Made by a program: the position numbers and the translations under genes. From contig NC_040016.1 of the NCBI RefSeq assembly GCF_000972845.2, positions 17,737,732-17,801,731 of the forward strand: a stretch of DNA of 64,000 bases, given 5' to 3'. Under the pieces are notes generated by a model. The model was not told where the DNA came from. It did no database searches and saw only the letters and a list, made by a program, of their open reading frames with translations. Positions 49,301 through 64,000 of the stretch are shown here, piece by piece. Within the stretch, counting starts at the first letter, position 1, and each line of letters begins with the position of its first letter. Origin of the DNA: Larimichthys crocea (lineage: Eukaryota; Chordata; Actinopteri; Sciaenidae).

Positions 49301-51325
49301 TTGTTCTGGGTGAAACAACATACAAAACCAAAGTGAGATTCTTACAGCACGGTGCTCCATAATCAGTCTGATAGATGAATTATTAGTGCAATAACTCTAC
49401 TATATTTTTTCATCATCTCCTTTAAGGTGTGTGACCGCAGTACCAACCCTCAGTGGAATGAATCTTTCTACTTTCCGGTCCAGGACCCTAAAAAACAGAT
49501 GCTTATTTTAAAGGCAAGACAATTATTCACATTCTTTAGTTGGAAGGATTTCAATCTCACATCTAACAGCAGAGTGATTTTTTAAAATTCTCTCTCTCTT
49601 CTCTCTTGCATCACAGTTGTCCAGTGGTTGGGACCAGCCAATGGGATCTCTGGTGGTACTGGTCAAGGATCTGCTTGCAGAGCCAGAGCTGGTCCTGGAT
49701 CAGTGGTTCCATCTGGATGGAGCCTTACCGGAGAGTCAGATCCTGCTGAGGGCTGAACTCAAGGTGAGAAAGTAAACTCATCTATCCACACACACATACA
49801 TGATGTTTAGTATTAAAAAACTATTCAATTAAAAGAAAAACGATTTTTTCTGTTTTCGATAGATTCTAGAGTCCAAAATGGTGGATCTGATCAGTGCAGG
49901 GACTCTGCCCTGTGCTGCCCCTGGTCCTGGAAATGGACAGGTGAAGCTGTCTCTGTCATATGCTTCGCAGGAGAAACAGCTCAGCGTCGTCGTCCATGCC
50001 TGCAGGTCTGCTTCCTTACACCAAAACACGTCAGATTGTGTCCTCGTCAATTACGTACTGTTTGCAAAATCATACTTACTTGAAGTCTTCAGATATTCAG
50101 ATATTATTTCAAGATTGTTTTCCATTAGATATTATAATGGCACAACTTCAACACCAGCTTTAGCTTTGAGCTCGCCATGCTGCAGCATCTAACTTAACAC
50201 AGTCCACAGGGGGAATGATATGATGTCTCATATTCAGGAATGCTGACCGTTCATTTAGACACGTCTGTATACTGAAAGGTTGGATTTTATTGACTTTAGT
50301 TGCCACATCTTGACGAATCAGTGTAACTTGATAAAAATAGTTTTAATATGTTTAAAAAAAACATGTATGTGCCCCATAAGAAAGACCTGCAGTTTAACAA
50401 AATGAGGACATTGTTGATGACAGCTTAAATTAAAAAATAATATATGTACAAGGATTATACTGCTATAATAACTGTTTGATATGATTCTACTTTAAAGTGT
50501 AAAATTATGGAAGATATGCTTTCTTGTTCTGTGCACAGAGGTCTGTTGTCTCAAGGTAAGGATGGTGTGGACAGCTATGTTTCCCTCATGCTGCTGCCAG
50601 ACAAAAGTAAGGCCACCAAGAGGAAGACGGCAGTGAAGAAACGAGACCTCAACCCAGAATACAATGAGAGGTAATGAACTAACTGTATCGCCTTTGTAAT
50701 TCCTGTCCGGGTTCGTTAGTGTTCGCATCTGATCGTGTTTTTTTGTCAATTTCTTCAAGGTTCGAGTATGGTCTGCCTGTGGATGAGGCAAAATTCAGAC
50801 GCCTCAGTGTATCAGTGAAGAATAACTCGGCCTCGTTCAGGAGCCGCGACGTCATTGGACAGGTCGGTCTGAGACCTGGCTGTATACTAGTGCTAGCCAA
50901 CTTACATTCATTGCATGTTTAAAGTGTTCCCTTGGTCTCTGCTTATACACACGTTAATATGTCATTCCTGTTCTTTAGGTGCAGATCGAGTTGGCTCAGC
51001 TTGACCTGATTTCCGGTGTCACAGAATGGTGAGCGGAGCACATTGAACTTTCTCCAGACTGCATTTCAGTTCATGTGTTGAGTTTGCAGGCGGCTGCAAA
51101 ACTTTCATAGTTTCCTCACTGACGAGGAGCAGAAGCTGCAGTCAGCTTGGGTTAATGATGTTTTAAACCATTAATTCAAACCAAGCCACTCCTAAAGCAT
51201 AAACTCTATCCGCTGCTATCCATCTATAGTTCAAAGTGTTCAACGATTGAAGTCACAGCCGGTTTTTATTCCATTTTCATCCTTCTGTTTATTCCAGGTT
51301 CACTCTGAAAGACGAAGCCGACTAG
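35388..51325 (+). CDS. esyt1: Extended synaptotagmin 1 with nine C2 domains (1,836 aa)
   Basis: E-Syt1 tethers ER to plasma membrane and moves lipids through its SMP domain under Ca2+ control. I trace 52 exons. First: 35388-35750, 36789-36830, 37847-37981, 38093-38166, 38253-38325, 38453-38542, 38718-38773, 38949-39069. C2 pairs occupy 39178-41323, 41741-43231, 44345-46397 and 47858-49763, with linker exons at 41553-41666; 43862-43968 and 44061-44244; 46484-46614, 46696-46819, 46906-47000 and 47086-47221. Last: 49863-50005, 50539-50670, 50760-50862, 50979-51028, 51298-51325. The sum is 5,511 nt, open throughout. Residues: membrane hairpin about 39-80; SMP 122-318; C2A 319-451; C2B 452-586; three C-D pairs from 625, 990 and 1419; last C2 1686-1836. 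C2A and the three C2C-type domains keep the Ca2+-binding Asp residues (GKSDPY, DKDMDKDDF); the B/D-type domains do not. Mammalian E-Syt1 has about 1,100 aa and five C2 domains. Confidence 0.95.
39178..41323 (+). repeat. esyt1 C2-pair cassette 1 (C2A-C2B, 8 exons)
   Basis: Exon lengths are 177, 83, 49, 90, 96, 72, 87 and 150 nt (39178-39354, 39575-39657, 39872-39920, 40012-40101, 40214-40309, 40825-40896, 40985-41071, 41174-41323). The first C2 keeps the Asp ligands (LSDPYAIL; YDKDPDQDDF). The second begins SAILVVYLDKAEALP and lacks them. The cassette is bounded by phase-0 introns. Confidence 0.9.
40361..40399. repeat. (TG)n microsatellite in an esyt1 intron
   Basis: About 19 TG units. Confidence 0.95.
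41741..43231 (+). repeat. esyt1 C2-pair cassette 2 (C2C-C2D, 8 exons)
   Basis: Exon lengths are 177, 86, 49, 90, 96, 72, 87 and 147 nt (41741-41917, 42036-42121, 42213-42261, 42346-42435, 42526-42621, 42723-42794, 42885-42971, 43085-43231). It begins GLLRIHVLAGQNLVPKDN. The second exon carries one extra codon in Ca2+ loop 3 (DKDMDMKDDF). Confidence 0.9.
43357..43628 (+). repeat. Dispersed repeat, copy 2 of a pair, in an esyt1 intron
   Basis: It matches 30966-31247 over most of its length. It lies in the intron between the last C2D exon and the first exon of the following linker, in the same orientation as the other copy. Confidence 0.7.
44345..46397 (+). repeat. esyt1 C2-pair cassette 3 (second C-D type copy)
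   Basis: Exon lengths are 177, 83, 49, 90, 96, 72, 87 and 147 nt (44345-44521, 44602-44684, 44859-44907, 44991-45080, 45242-45337, 45630-45701, 46062-46148, 46251-46397). It begins GLLRIILMEAQTLVAKDKMM and ends DGALPESQILLRAELK, nearly the same as cassettes 2 and 4. This pair has no counterpart in five-C2 E-Syt1. Confidence 0.9.
47735..47815 (-). mobile_element. Tc1/mariner-type remnant in an esyt1 intron
   Basis: The phrases TTTCTTCAAAGTAGTCTCC and GATGATAGCTTTGCACACTC, followed by TTGGTATCCTCTC, match the end region of common fish Tc1-like transposons in reverse orientation. Only a short piece remains. Confidence 0.45.
47858..49763 (+). repeat. esyt1 C2-pair cassette 4 (third C-D type copy)
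   Basis: Exon lengths are 177, 83, 49, 90, 96, 72, 87 and 147 nt (47858-48034, 48133-48215, 48667-48715, 48810-48899, 49073-49168, 49261-49332, 49427-49513, 49617-49763). It begins GLLRIHLLEAQNLVAKDNLM and ends DGALPESQILLRAELK. It is followed directly by the exons of the terminal C2. Confidence 0.9.
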
Positions 51326-52033
51326 TCGCTCTGCTTGCCGATGTCGTCGTAGTACAAAGATGATGATGTCGTCACTCAACTTGGTGTTATCCCACTGCTG
51401 CAAATCACACTGATGCCTTCACCTCCCACCTTTACAGTACCACTGTGGCAGCCTTACCTGCATCCACCCAGCTCTCTGTGTACTGACACATAATATAGAA
51501 TTAGACTGCACTGTATATTTACGTAGGTCAATACTCTCACCGAGGATAAGTAGGTTGAAGTAGCTAAACGCAGAGTTTACAAAGATAAAAAGCAAGTTTG
51601 TACTGAAGGTCACTTTACTATATGAAGAATTTAAGTTTTTAAGATTGAGTGCAGCAAGTGAAAGCTAAACAGGCGCAGAAAGAATGAAGTCATATTTCTT
51701 TTTCTTCTTTTTTTGTTGTTGTTGCAAGAATGTTTTAAATCAGCTTGAAGTGCAGTAACGTTTTAAACTATAGTTTCAAGTATTGCTCATAAATGCCAAT
51801 TCAGTATTTTGGATCCGTTTTATGACTTACATTGGCGTTATTATATATATCACAGCACTTGAAATTGCTTTTGAAAATATTTTTTTTTTAATATTTTTTT
51901 TTCTTTTCTACAAGACGTATTTGTTACACCCGTGTCACAATTAAATCATGATATGTTTGATTTTTCTTTTTTGTGTATATTTGCAAAGCTTATGCTTCAG
52001 ATCTGATACCGTTTGTTGAAAGGTGGTAACAAA

Positions 52034-52039
52034 AATAAA
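52034..52039 (+). terminator. Candidate poly(A) signal of esyt1
   Basis: An AATAAA hexamer lies about 710 bp after the stop codon, in an AT-rich 3' UTR. Confidence 0.5.
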
Positions 52040-53522
52040 TGATTTTGCACATGTCACTTGCCATGAGTTATAATTTAAGAGTTTTATTTGTGATATACAT
52101 TGTTTTATTACCAGGTCTACTGTATATGCTTTTTTATAACTTCCCTTCTTTAGTGATTTGATAGAGCCAGTTATTCTGCTGTGATATACAGTGGATAATT
52201 AAAAAATGTAAATATTAGATACTGAGGAGGGGTGGCTGTGGCTCGGGTCATCTAGTTCAGTCGAAGTGTTAATAGGCAAGATACAGAACAACAAATTGTT
52301 ATTGTGTGTGTATGAAGATTAGCTTATTATTATTATTGAGAGTCACTGCTTTGACTTTAACATACACACAGTTGCAAAGCTGAAGTTTACTGGAGGATTT
52401 GTGTCATAGTAGACACAGAGGATAAAGCAAGAACACTGAAAACTTCCATTACAGTGGGAGGGAATCATCGACCTTCCCGTCACAAGCTCACTTCTCTAAT
52501 CTTTAGGCTGCCACTCCCACAGTACCACAGTGTGGAAATATTCTGTTAAAACTAAAATGTGAAATAAGCAGACTTACAAGTAGCATCTAAATATATTACA
52601 TAACAAAAAAAAGAAATTATTATGCAGAAGCACCCATTCTGTGATAAGTTATATATTATATTATTGGATTATAATACTGATGTAAGCATCACTACTTTAT
52701 GTACTGCTAGATAGTGTCATCTATAATTCACACTTTCACACTAGCGGGGTAAACACAGGTGTTACCAGTGATACTGATTAAGGCTCCTTCCATTCAGGCC
52801 GGACAGAGTGATTTTAGATCTATTTTTTATACAGTTTTCTATTTGTATCAAACATTTTTTATTTCTACGGCCACTTTCTGTTTTTTATATAGTTTTGTAT
52901 AGATTAGCACGGGTTAACTCTAACATATTTAAATCCTATGCAAATGTTTAAATTTCGCTACAAATGTTTAATCTCTCTGTACATATTTAAATTTATTTTA
53001 GATCTATCTCAGGTTAATTTCAATGTATGGTTACTGTGTTTGTTATGGGATTTTTTAAAGAAAAACCCTTAAATATGGAAGACTGGATTCAAAGTATCAA
53101 AGTTGAATTTATTGTTTTTGTACAAGAAGGAGCGTTTAACAGCGCAACACACAAAAAGGGGGTTACAGGTTCTTATACTTTTTTTTAATGGGCTGTCCCT
53201 GATACAGATAATATCATAACATCCTTTTTTGGTTTTCTGCTCAGTAATGAGCATTATGTTTCATATCCAAATGGTACTTCCCTAGCCTATCTCTCCTGTC
53301 TTGTACTATTGATTTATAATTATCTCTCCCTGCCAGCCTCAGTAAATCAGAGGCCAAATAAGGGAAGTGCACGAGATATGCAAAAGACAGGACACACACA
53401 CACTATATGAATTAAAACACCTGAACCCCAGTATAATCCTAATATTTATGACATGTGTTATAGGTTAATTATAATGTATGTTCAATGTATGTTTGGATGC
53501 TGCTACTGGATGCTTGAATCTC
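52040..53522. other. Intergenic stretch between esyt1 and the duplicated DTX3L-like region
   Basis: AT-rich and without exon-like frames. No repeat with recognisable ends is seen apart from short A/T runs. Confidence 0.5.
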
Positions 53523-53602
<80 letters not shown>

Positions 53603-53603
53603 A
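53523..53603. repeat. (CTAT)n microsatellite
   Basis: About 20 tandem CTAT units. Confidence 0.95.
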
Positions 53604-53696
53604 CTAAATCTGCAGTAGTAGTAATTAGCTGTAGTGGAGTAAAAACTACACAATGTCACATTAAAGTAAAGTAATAGTAAAGTAATAGTAATAGTA

Positions 53697-54262
53697 AAGT
53701 AAAAGACCCATCTCGATCATGTTTTTCGTTCTATTTTACCATATTGCAGCCTACCTTCCTCTGCAGGAAACCCTTGTAACAGAACTAAATGGCGCAGACG
53801 TGACACTGTCCATCAAAGTCGGTATCTGCTATGGCCCTCTCATTATAGCCAACTTCCCACCCATGAAGGCATCAACCCTACCATGTCTTTACATCTGTCA
53901 TCTCCACCACTACCTGGCCTGGAATGTTTAACCCATAACCAACTTTCTCACTCCCATCTTCATAATCACAACACCGGAACGCCTTTCACCCCCTTCATTC
54001 AGCAAACATGAGCTCCAGCTGTCATACAATGTGATAAAAACAAACATACCTGTTTAACATCTTACGGTATAAAGCCACAGATTACACTATACCGTAAAAT
54101 ATGAATTCTGTGCAAGGAGACAACACAACATTTCATGAACATGTTCTCTGAGAAAAAATTATGTGGAAATACTGTAGTTGCCATCTGGTATTGACATTTT
54201 ACATGTGCTATACACAAACGGTGCTATCACAAATCTGTCTCACACAATCTCGCCGAGAAAAC
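53697..54262. other. Displaced copy of the lrp1 3' region (probable artefact)
   Basis: This segment repeats 61557-62146 (AAAAGACCCATCTCGATCAT at both) with many one-base deletions, and stops exactly at the 10-N gap. The continuation of the same source sequence (62076-62236) appears at 56309-56470. Confidence 0.75.
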
Positions 54263-54272
54263 NNNNNNNNNN
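54263..54272. other. Assembly gap (10 N)
   Basis: Ten N bases between two displaced copies of neighbouring sequence. Confidence 1.
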
Positions 54273-54289
54273 TATAGGTAATCGTAATA

Positions 54290-54510
54290 TTTAAGCAGTC
54301 ATAGTAAAGTATCAGGATCATGTAATATTAAGTAATAGTTATATTAAAGTAATTAATAGTAAAGTAATATAATAAGTAAATTAATGTAATAGTAAAGTAA
54401 TAGTAATATTAAAGTAATAGTAATAGTAATAGTAGTAATAGTATAGTAAGTGAATAGTAATTAATAGTAATGGTAATGGTAATATTAAGTAATAGTAATG
54501 TAATTTAATA
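54290..54510. repeat. (AGTAAT)n-like degenerate repeat
   Basis: Irregular AGTAAT/AGTAAAGTAAT units. The same kind of tract occurs at 53660-53705 and 56525-56620. Confidence 0.8.
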
Positions 54511-54514
54511 TATA

Positions 54515-55131
54515 AAGTACTCGAGTATTTTGCTGTCGGTCGTCTGCCAGCTGCTGCTTGAGCCTGCAGTGTGACGTCAGCGGACAGTCCTTTCACTTTC
54601 ATTTCAGGGAAACAGCTTCACACCTTAAAGCAGGGACAGGTAATATGAATCTGTTTAAAATGTAAACTTCATGTTTGTGTCAAAAATGTAGCAAAGCGAA
54701 CGTGACGTCAAGTCGTTTCCTTTAAAGTTCAAGTTTGAGTTTGTCGCAACCGAAAGCGAACTCGCTTTCTGTTTGAACTTCATGTCGCCAGTTTGGCGTC
54801 TCATTTTTATTTGATACATAAACTGTTTCCAGGCTGAGGACAACAAACACAGAAGACTGTCAACATGTCAGCAGACGCTGAGGAGAGCCGATGGAAACGG
54901 ACGTGAGTGGCTGCCACGTTCACAAACTAAAGTTGAACATTGATCAGAGTTAAAACAACTTTTTTATCTTCATTAATAATAATACTACAATGTGTATATT
55001 ACAGTTCATGCTTTAGTGGGATTGATGTTTTAAATAAGTTTGATGGATTCATTTCCTGCATGTTGTCTTTTATTGAATATCTGTCTTCTTCATAAGCCTC
55101 CTGCAACATCACATGGGAGTGCGAGGTAGTG

Positions 55132-55174
<43 letters not shown>

Positions 55175-56307
55175 TGTGTGTGTGTGCTTACGTGTTACAC
55201 GATATCTAGAATACACCTGTACTGTATAGTTAGCCCCCTTGTACAGTATTGTAATACATCTGATTTAGTTTAGTCACATCTGTGTCTTGCACTTTGTTAT
55301 TTATTCATTGCACTACCTGTACCTTATGCTCCCATAACTTATTGTATATAATCTGCCCATACTATTGCCCACATTGTTTATCTGTACATACTCTGCACAT
55401 AATTATAGTTATTACACACCTTACTTGCACTACTGTAAATACTGCATCATCTGTATCTTGATGCACTTTGCTATTTGCACTTCTGATTAGATGCTAAACT
55501 GCATTTCGTTGCCTTACATACTGTATTGTTAATGACATAAAGTTGAATCTAATCTTCAATCTACTATTATCACTTCAGCCCAGTCTGGTGCAAGTCCGTG
55601 ATCAATTTTAAAAAAGTGGTGCAGAGTGTGGAAACAGTGGCAATGGTTTATTTTTATTTCTCATTCATTGGGGTTTTTTTAGAAACTGCAAAACATTGCA
55701 TAGAAATCCGGGCCGCGTTCACACAGTGTGTTTGTTTGTCAAGTGGTGTGTGTGTCACTTTTTTTTGTTTTGACCTGCCTGCTTTCGTCCTTTTGTTTTT
55801 TTTTTTTTTTCTATGCTCTAGATAAAAAACGTATTTTCAAACCAGGTCTTTTAAGCTGAATGCCACAGACTTGGCTTGTTCTGTTTTGCTTAGTATTACA
55901 CATTCATTTACTTTAACATGTTTTGTTTTGTTTTTCTCAGATGACTTTATCACAGAACAAAGACCGTGTTCAAGTTACGCTCTCGGTTCAGTGGCCAAAA
56001 GATGCTAAACCAGAGACATGTAAAAACAAACTAGAGAAAATCTTCAGAGTTGGGCCAACAAAAACGAACTGAGCTAAACTTAAGCGTTGTGACTGTCGCA
56101 GCGGATGGGAGAGCTGTGATAAGGATTAAACCTGCTCCAGGTACAGCATGTTTTTTTTTTTTGCAAACATTATATCACACGTCTATAACCAAGATTTATG
56201 TTGACTAATACATTTGAAGTATTTTACATTCTTTGGAGGCTTCAGTTTAATTTTGTGTTTGCGTCTTTAAAGCTGTGGCAGACCTTCAGCAACTGAGTGG
56301 AAAATTT
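54515..56307 (+). pseudogene. Broken partial copy of the DTX3L-like gene 5' half (probable artefact)
   Basis: This repeats 56627-58510 (promoter, first three coding exons, introns and the beginning of exon 4) with scattered single-base deletions. The start exon copy (about 54865-54902) has lost a base after the GCTGAGG phrase and is frameshifted. The third exon copy (about 55941-56141) has at least two further one-base changes that break the frame. It stops inside the fourth coding exon and is joined to a copy of lrp1 3' sequence. The pattern resembles a raw long read used to fill a gap. Confidence 0.75.
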
Positions 56308-56308
56308 A

Positions 56309-56470
56309 ATATTGACATTTTACATGTGCTATACACAAACGGTGCTATCACAAATCTGTCTCACACAATCTCGCCGAGAAACCCAGCAAGACAACATATG
56401 TACCGATTTAGAAAACTTTGAGTTTTGCCTTTCCCGCTCAAAGTCAACACAAACAACAAACAGTTGGCAC
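56309..56470. other. Displaced copy of the lrp1 3' region, continued
   Basis: This matches 62076-62236 (ATTGACATTTTACATGTGCT to AAACAGTTGGCACT) almost exactly, then joins a second copy of the sequence found at 53617. Confidence 0.75.
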
Positions 56471-56680
56471 TGCAGTAGTAGTAATTAGCTGTAGTGGAGT
56501 AAAAACTACAAAATGTCACATCAAAGTAAAGTAATAGTAATAGTAAAGTAATAGTAAAGTAATAGAAATAGTAAAGTAATAGTAATGTAATAGTAAAGTA
56601 ATAGTAATATTAAAGTAGTAATAGTACTCGAGTATTTTGCTGTCGGTCAGTCTGCGCAGCTGCTGCGTGAGCCTGCAGTG

Positions 56681-56688
56681 TGACGTCA
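56681..56688. promoter_or_regulatory. CRE palindrome upstream of the DTX3L-like gene
   Basis: A perfect TGACGTCA, the ATF/CREB site, lies about 60 bp before the first noncoding splice donor. A second TGACGTCA occurs at 56821-56828. Confidence 0.5.
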
Positions 56689-56699
56689 GCAGACAGTCC

Positions 56700-56714
56700 T
56701 TTCACTTTCATTTC
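56700..56714 (-). promoter_or_regulatory. ISRE (interferon-stimulated response element) candidate
   Basis: The plus strand reads TTTCACTTTCATTTC. Its reverse complement has the GAAANNGAAA core of an ISRE (GAAAGTGAAA), with a further GAAA. It sits just ahead of the first splice donor (GGGACAG|GTAAAT at about 56750), as expected near a transcription start. Mammalian DTX3L/PARP9 is interferon-inducible, which fits. Confidence 0.6.
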
Positions 56715-56865
56715 AGAGGAAACAGCGTTCACACCTTAAAGCAGGGACAGGTAAATATGAATCTGTGTTCAAAATGTAAACTTCATGTTTGTGTCAAAAA
56801 TGTAGCAAAGAAGCGAAACGTGACGTCAAGTCGTTTCCTTTAAAAGTTCAAGTTTGAGTTTGTCG

Positions 56866-56889
56866 CAACCGAAAGCGAACTCGCTTTCT
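56866..56889. promoter_or_regulatory. Palindromic IRF-like site
   Basis: CGAAAGCGAACTCGCTTTCTG forms an inverted repeat around GAAAGCGA/TCGCTTTC and lies in the first (noncoding) intron. It contains GAAANNGAA-type half-sites. Function is inferred only. Confidence 0.3.
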
Positions 56890-56983
56890 GTTTGAACTTC
56901 ATGTCGCAGTTTGGCGTCTCATTTTTATTTCGATACATAAACTGTTTCCAGGCTGAGGACAACAAACACAGAAGACTGTCAAC

Positions 56984-60407
<3,424 letters not shown>

Positions 60408-60736
60408 AGACATTGGTGGGGAGAGTTGTGTCCACACATTAAAAAAAAATAAAAAATCAAGATGATCATTTAAAACACAATTACTGGAATGCACATACTA
60501 CTCTTTTGTATGCTGTCTCTCTTCTCTTCCAATGTTTCATATAATTCGTATGGGTTGCTTTGAGGTGCACCAGACAGCATTTACAGCTTTTATGGTTTAG
60601 CAGCTTTTAGTATAACTTTTTTTGATGAAGGATTTGTTGATTGATGTTCCATTAATAGTAACAACAGAATAAGAATGACATTTGCATCCACATATTTACC
60701 TGTATGTCTACAGTACACATGATCTGATTTACTGTT

Positions 60737-60748
60737 AAATAAATAAAT
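60737..60748 (+). terminator. Candidate poly(A) signal of the DTX3L-like gene
   Basis: Overlapping AATAAA hexamers (AAATAAATAAAT) lie about 335 bp after the stop codon. Confidence 0.45.
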
Positions 60749-60859
60749 GATTAAACCAACCCACACTGACTCATCACAGTGTTCTTCATTTCTCAGCATA
60801 TGTGGGGGGGGAGGGGGCAAAACACAAAACACATTAGCTTGTTTTCTGTACAATTTTTA

Positions 60860-62646
60860 AAATTTTATTTATAACAATATCTGTTATTTAGTTTGTAAAG
60901 TACTCCAGCAAAAATTAAACATTATTCTCTTTCCAGAAGAAAGTCTGAGCCTCCATGCATTGTGTACTATAAAAGCTATGTGTCATTTTTCATTAAAAAA
61001 CAAACAAACAAACAAAAAAAAAAACGAAAACAAGGACTAATCAAAAAACAATTCTGAAAATGCATGTATGATTTTGCAAAAATGTTCTTTAGGTAAAATG
61101 ATTGTACTTCTCTCTCAATTTAAGACAAAACATATACAACAGCATAAAATAACACTTGCTGACAGGTAAGCAAAAATTAAAAAAAACAAAAACAAAACCA
61201 ACTTGTTATTGTAGTTACATTAAAGATTGGTGTTACTTTTCACATGCATTAAGATATGGCTGACACATTTCTGACAGAAGCAGCATTTTGGGACAGAGGC
61301 TGAGCGTAAGGACGTGTCAGAGCAACCAGAATGGTAGCATTAGCAGCAGCAGGGCACAGAGGAGAGTGAGAGATTAGAAAGAGCTCAAGAAGAGCAGAGA
61401 AACGCTAAGGACCAAATGAACATAATGCACTTAAGACTGAGTCATTACAAAAACTGTGAACGTTACAGACTTCGATCCTCTGAAGGTAGAAAGATAAATC
61501 TACTCACAAAGTCAGATGGGTATTATCTGGTCTTTACAAAAACAATGGACTGGAGAAGTAAAAGACAAGCAAAAGACCCATCTCGATCATGTTTTTCGTT
61601 CTATTTTACCATATTTGCAGCCTACCTTTCCTTCTGCAGGAAGACCCTTGTAACAGAACTAAATGGCGCAGACGTGACACTGTCCATCAAAGTCTTGTAT
61701 CTGCTATGGCCCTCTCATTATTAGCCAACTTCCCACCCATGAAGGCATTCAACCCTTACCATGTCTTTACATCTGTCATCTCCACCCACTACTCTGCCTG
61801 GAATGTTTAACCCATAACCAACTTTCTCACTCTCCATCTTCATAATCACAACACCGGAACGCCTTTCACCCCCTTCATTTCAGCAACACATGAGCTCCAG
61901 CTGTCATACAATGTGATAAAAACAAACATACCTGTTTAACATCTTACGGTATAAAGCCTACAGTATACACTATACCGTAAAATATGAATTCTGTGCAAGG
62001 AAGACAACACAATCATTTCATGAACATTGTTCTCTGAGAAAAAATTATGTGGAAATACTGTAGTTGCCATCTGGTATTGACATTTTACATGTGCTATACA
62101 CAAACGGTGCTATCACAAATCTGTCTCACACAATCTCGCCGAGAAAACTCAGCAAGACAACATATGTACCGATTTAGAAAACTTTGAGTTTTGCCTTTCC
62201 CGCTCAAAGTCAACACAAACAACAAACAGTTGGCACTGGTGAAATGGAACAATGTTTTTTTCTTTTCTATACAATTCATACAAAAATAAAAAATTAAAAT
62301 TGCTCCAATGATAGCATCTTTTCTTCTGATTTTCTTGTTTCCATTTCATTTTGCACAGAGGTAGTGGCTATTTAGGTAAAGGGTAAGGGACAAAGTGTAA
62401 ATTAAAAATCTCTCATAGAAAATGTTACTCATTTTTGACCAGAGGAATCTCAAAAGAACAAAATATAATACTGCAATCACATACAAAAGTAGTCCTTCAT
62501 TTTTGTACATTTTATACAGTGTTCACACTTTTTATCAATTTTCTCTCATACTTTTTGTCGATTTTTTTTGTTTTTGTTTCGTTTTTCTTTTAAAAGGCAA
62601 GAAGAGGGGTGTGTTTGGAATAGCGTGATCCAAGCCAATGGACAGT
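60860..62646 (-). other. Probable 3' UTR of lrp1
   Basis: This stretch follows the lrp1 stop codon on the minus strand and has no intron or coding signal. A minus-strand AATAAA (plus TTTATT at 64-69 of the 60801-60900 block, about 60864) could end the transcript about 1.8 kb after the stop, tail-to-tail with the DTX3L-like gene. The boundary is an inference. Confidence 0.4.

Positions 62647-64000
<1,354 letters not shown>

Noticed and set aside
53523..53603. CRISPR-like array
   Set aside because: A simple CTAT microsatellite with no spacers; this is a vertebrate genome.

Overview
The window is from a compact teleost nuclear genome, probably a percomorph-like fish. Genes are intron-rich with GT..AG introns of about 80-1,100 bp. 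CA/GT and tetranucleotide microsatellites are frequent, and several dispersed repeats are of kinds familiar from fish genomes. There is no bacterial, phage, CRISPR or organellar content.

Layout. 1-21.1 kb is a gene-free stretch holding microsatellites, tRNA-derived SINEs, LINE remnants, a 0.66 kb foldback element and several AT-rich blocks that could be conserved non-coding enhancers. 21.2-25.3 kb (minus) is a complete PX-BAR sorting nexin of the SNX5/SNX6/SNX32 type (14 coding exons, 369 aa). 25.9-26.8 kb (minus) is a two-exon, ER-targeted J-domain protein of the DNAJB9/ERdj4 type. 27.2-29.8 kb is a LINE with RNase H, plus what looks like a mis-filled assembly gap. 31.9-34.1 kb (plus) is zc3h10. 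35.4-51.3 kb (plus) is a complete extended synaptotagmin 1 (esyt1) of 52 coding exons and 1,836 aa. 53.6-56.5 kb is a second mis-filled gap region carrying a broken partial copy of the next gene. 57.0-60.4 kb (plus) is a DTX3L-like RING/deltex ubiquitin ligase (7 coding exons, 638 aa). 62.6-63.1 kb (minus) is the last two coding exons of lrp1.

zc3h10, esyt1 and lrp1 all lie in human 12q13, so the block is recognisably syntenic. The genes are not one pathway. Two act at the ER (the DNAJB9-like co-chaperone and the ER-plasma membrane tether esyt1), two in membrane traffic and endocytosis (SNX and LRP1), one in RNA binding (zc3h10) and one in ubiquitin/interferon biology (DTX3L-like).

The most interesting feature is esyt1. 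Mammalian E-Syt1 has five C2 domains. This gene encodes nine, because an eight-exon cassette encoding a C2 pair is present four times (A-B plus three C-D type copies) before the terminal C2. All 52 exons join in one open frame, so the expansion looks functional. The second theme is a caution: 27,596-28,840 and 53,697-56,470 are mosaics of their own flanks with many one-base deletions, next to N runs, and the 'pseudogene' fragments there are probably assembly artefacts.
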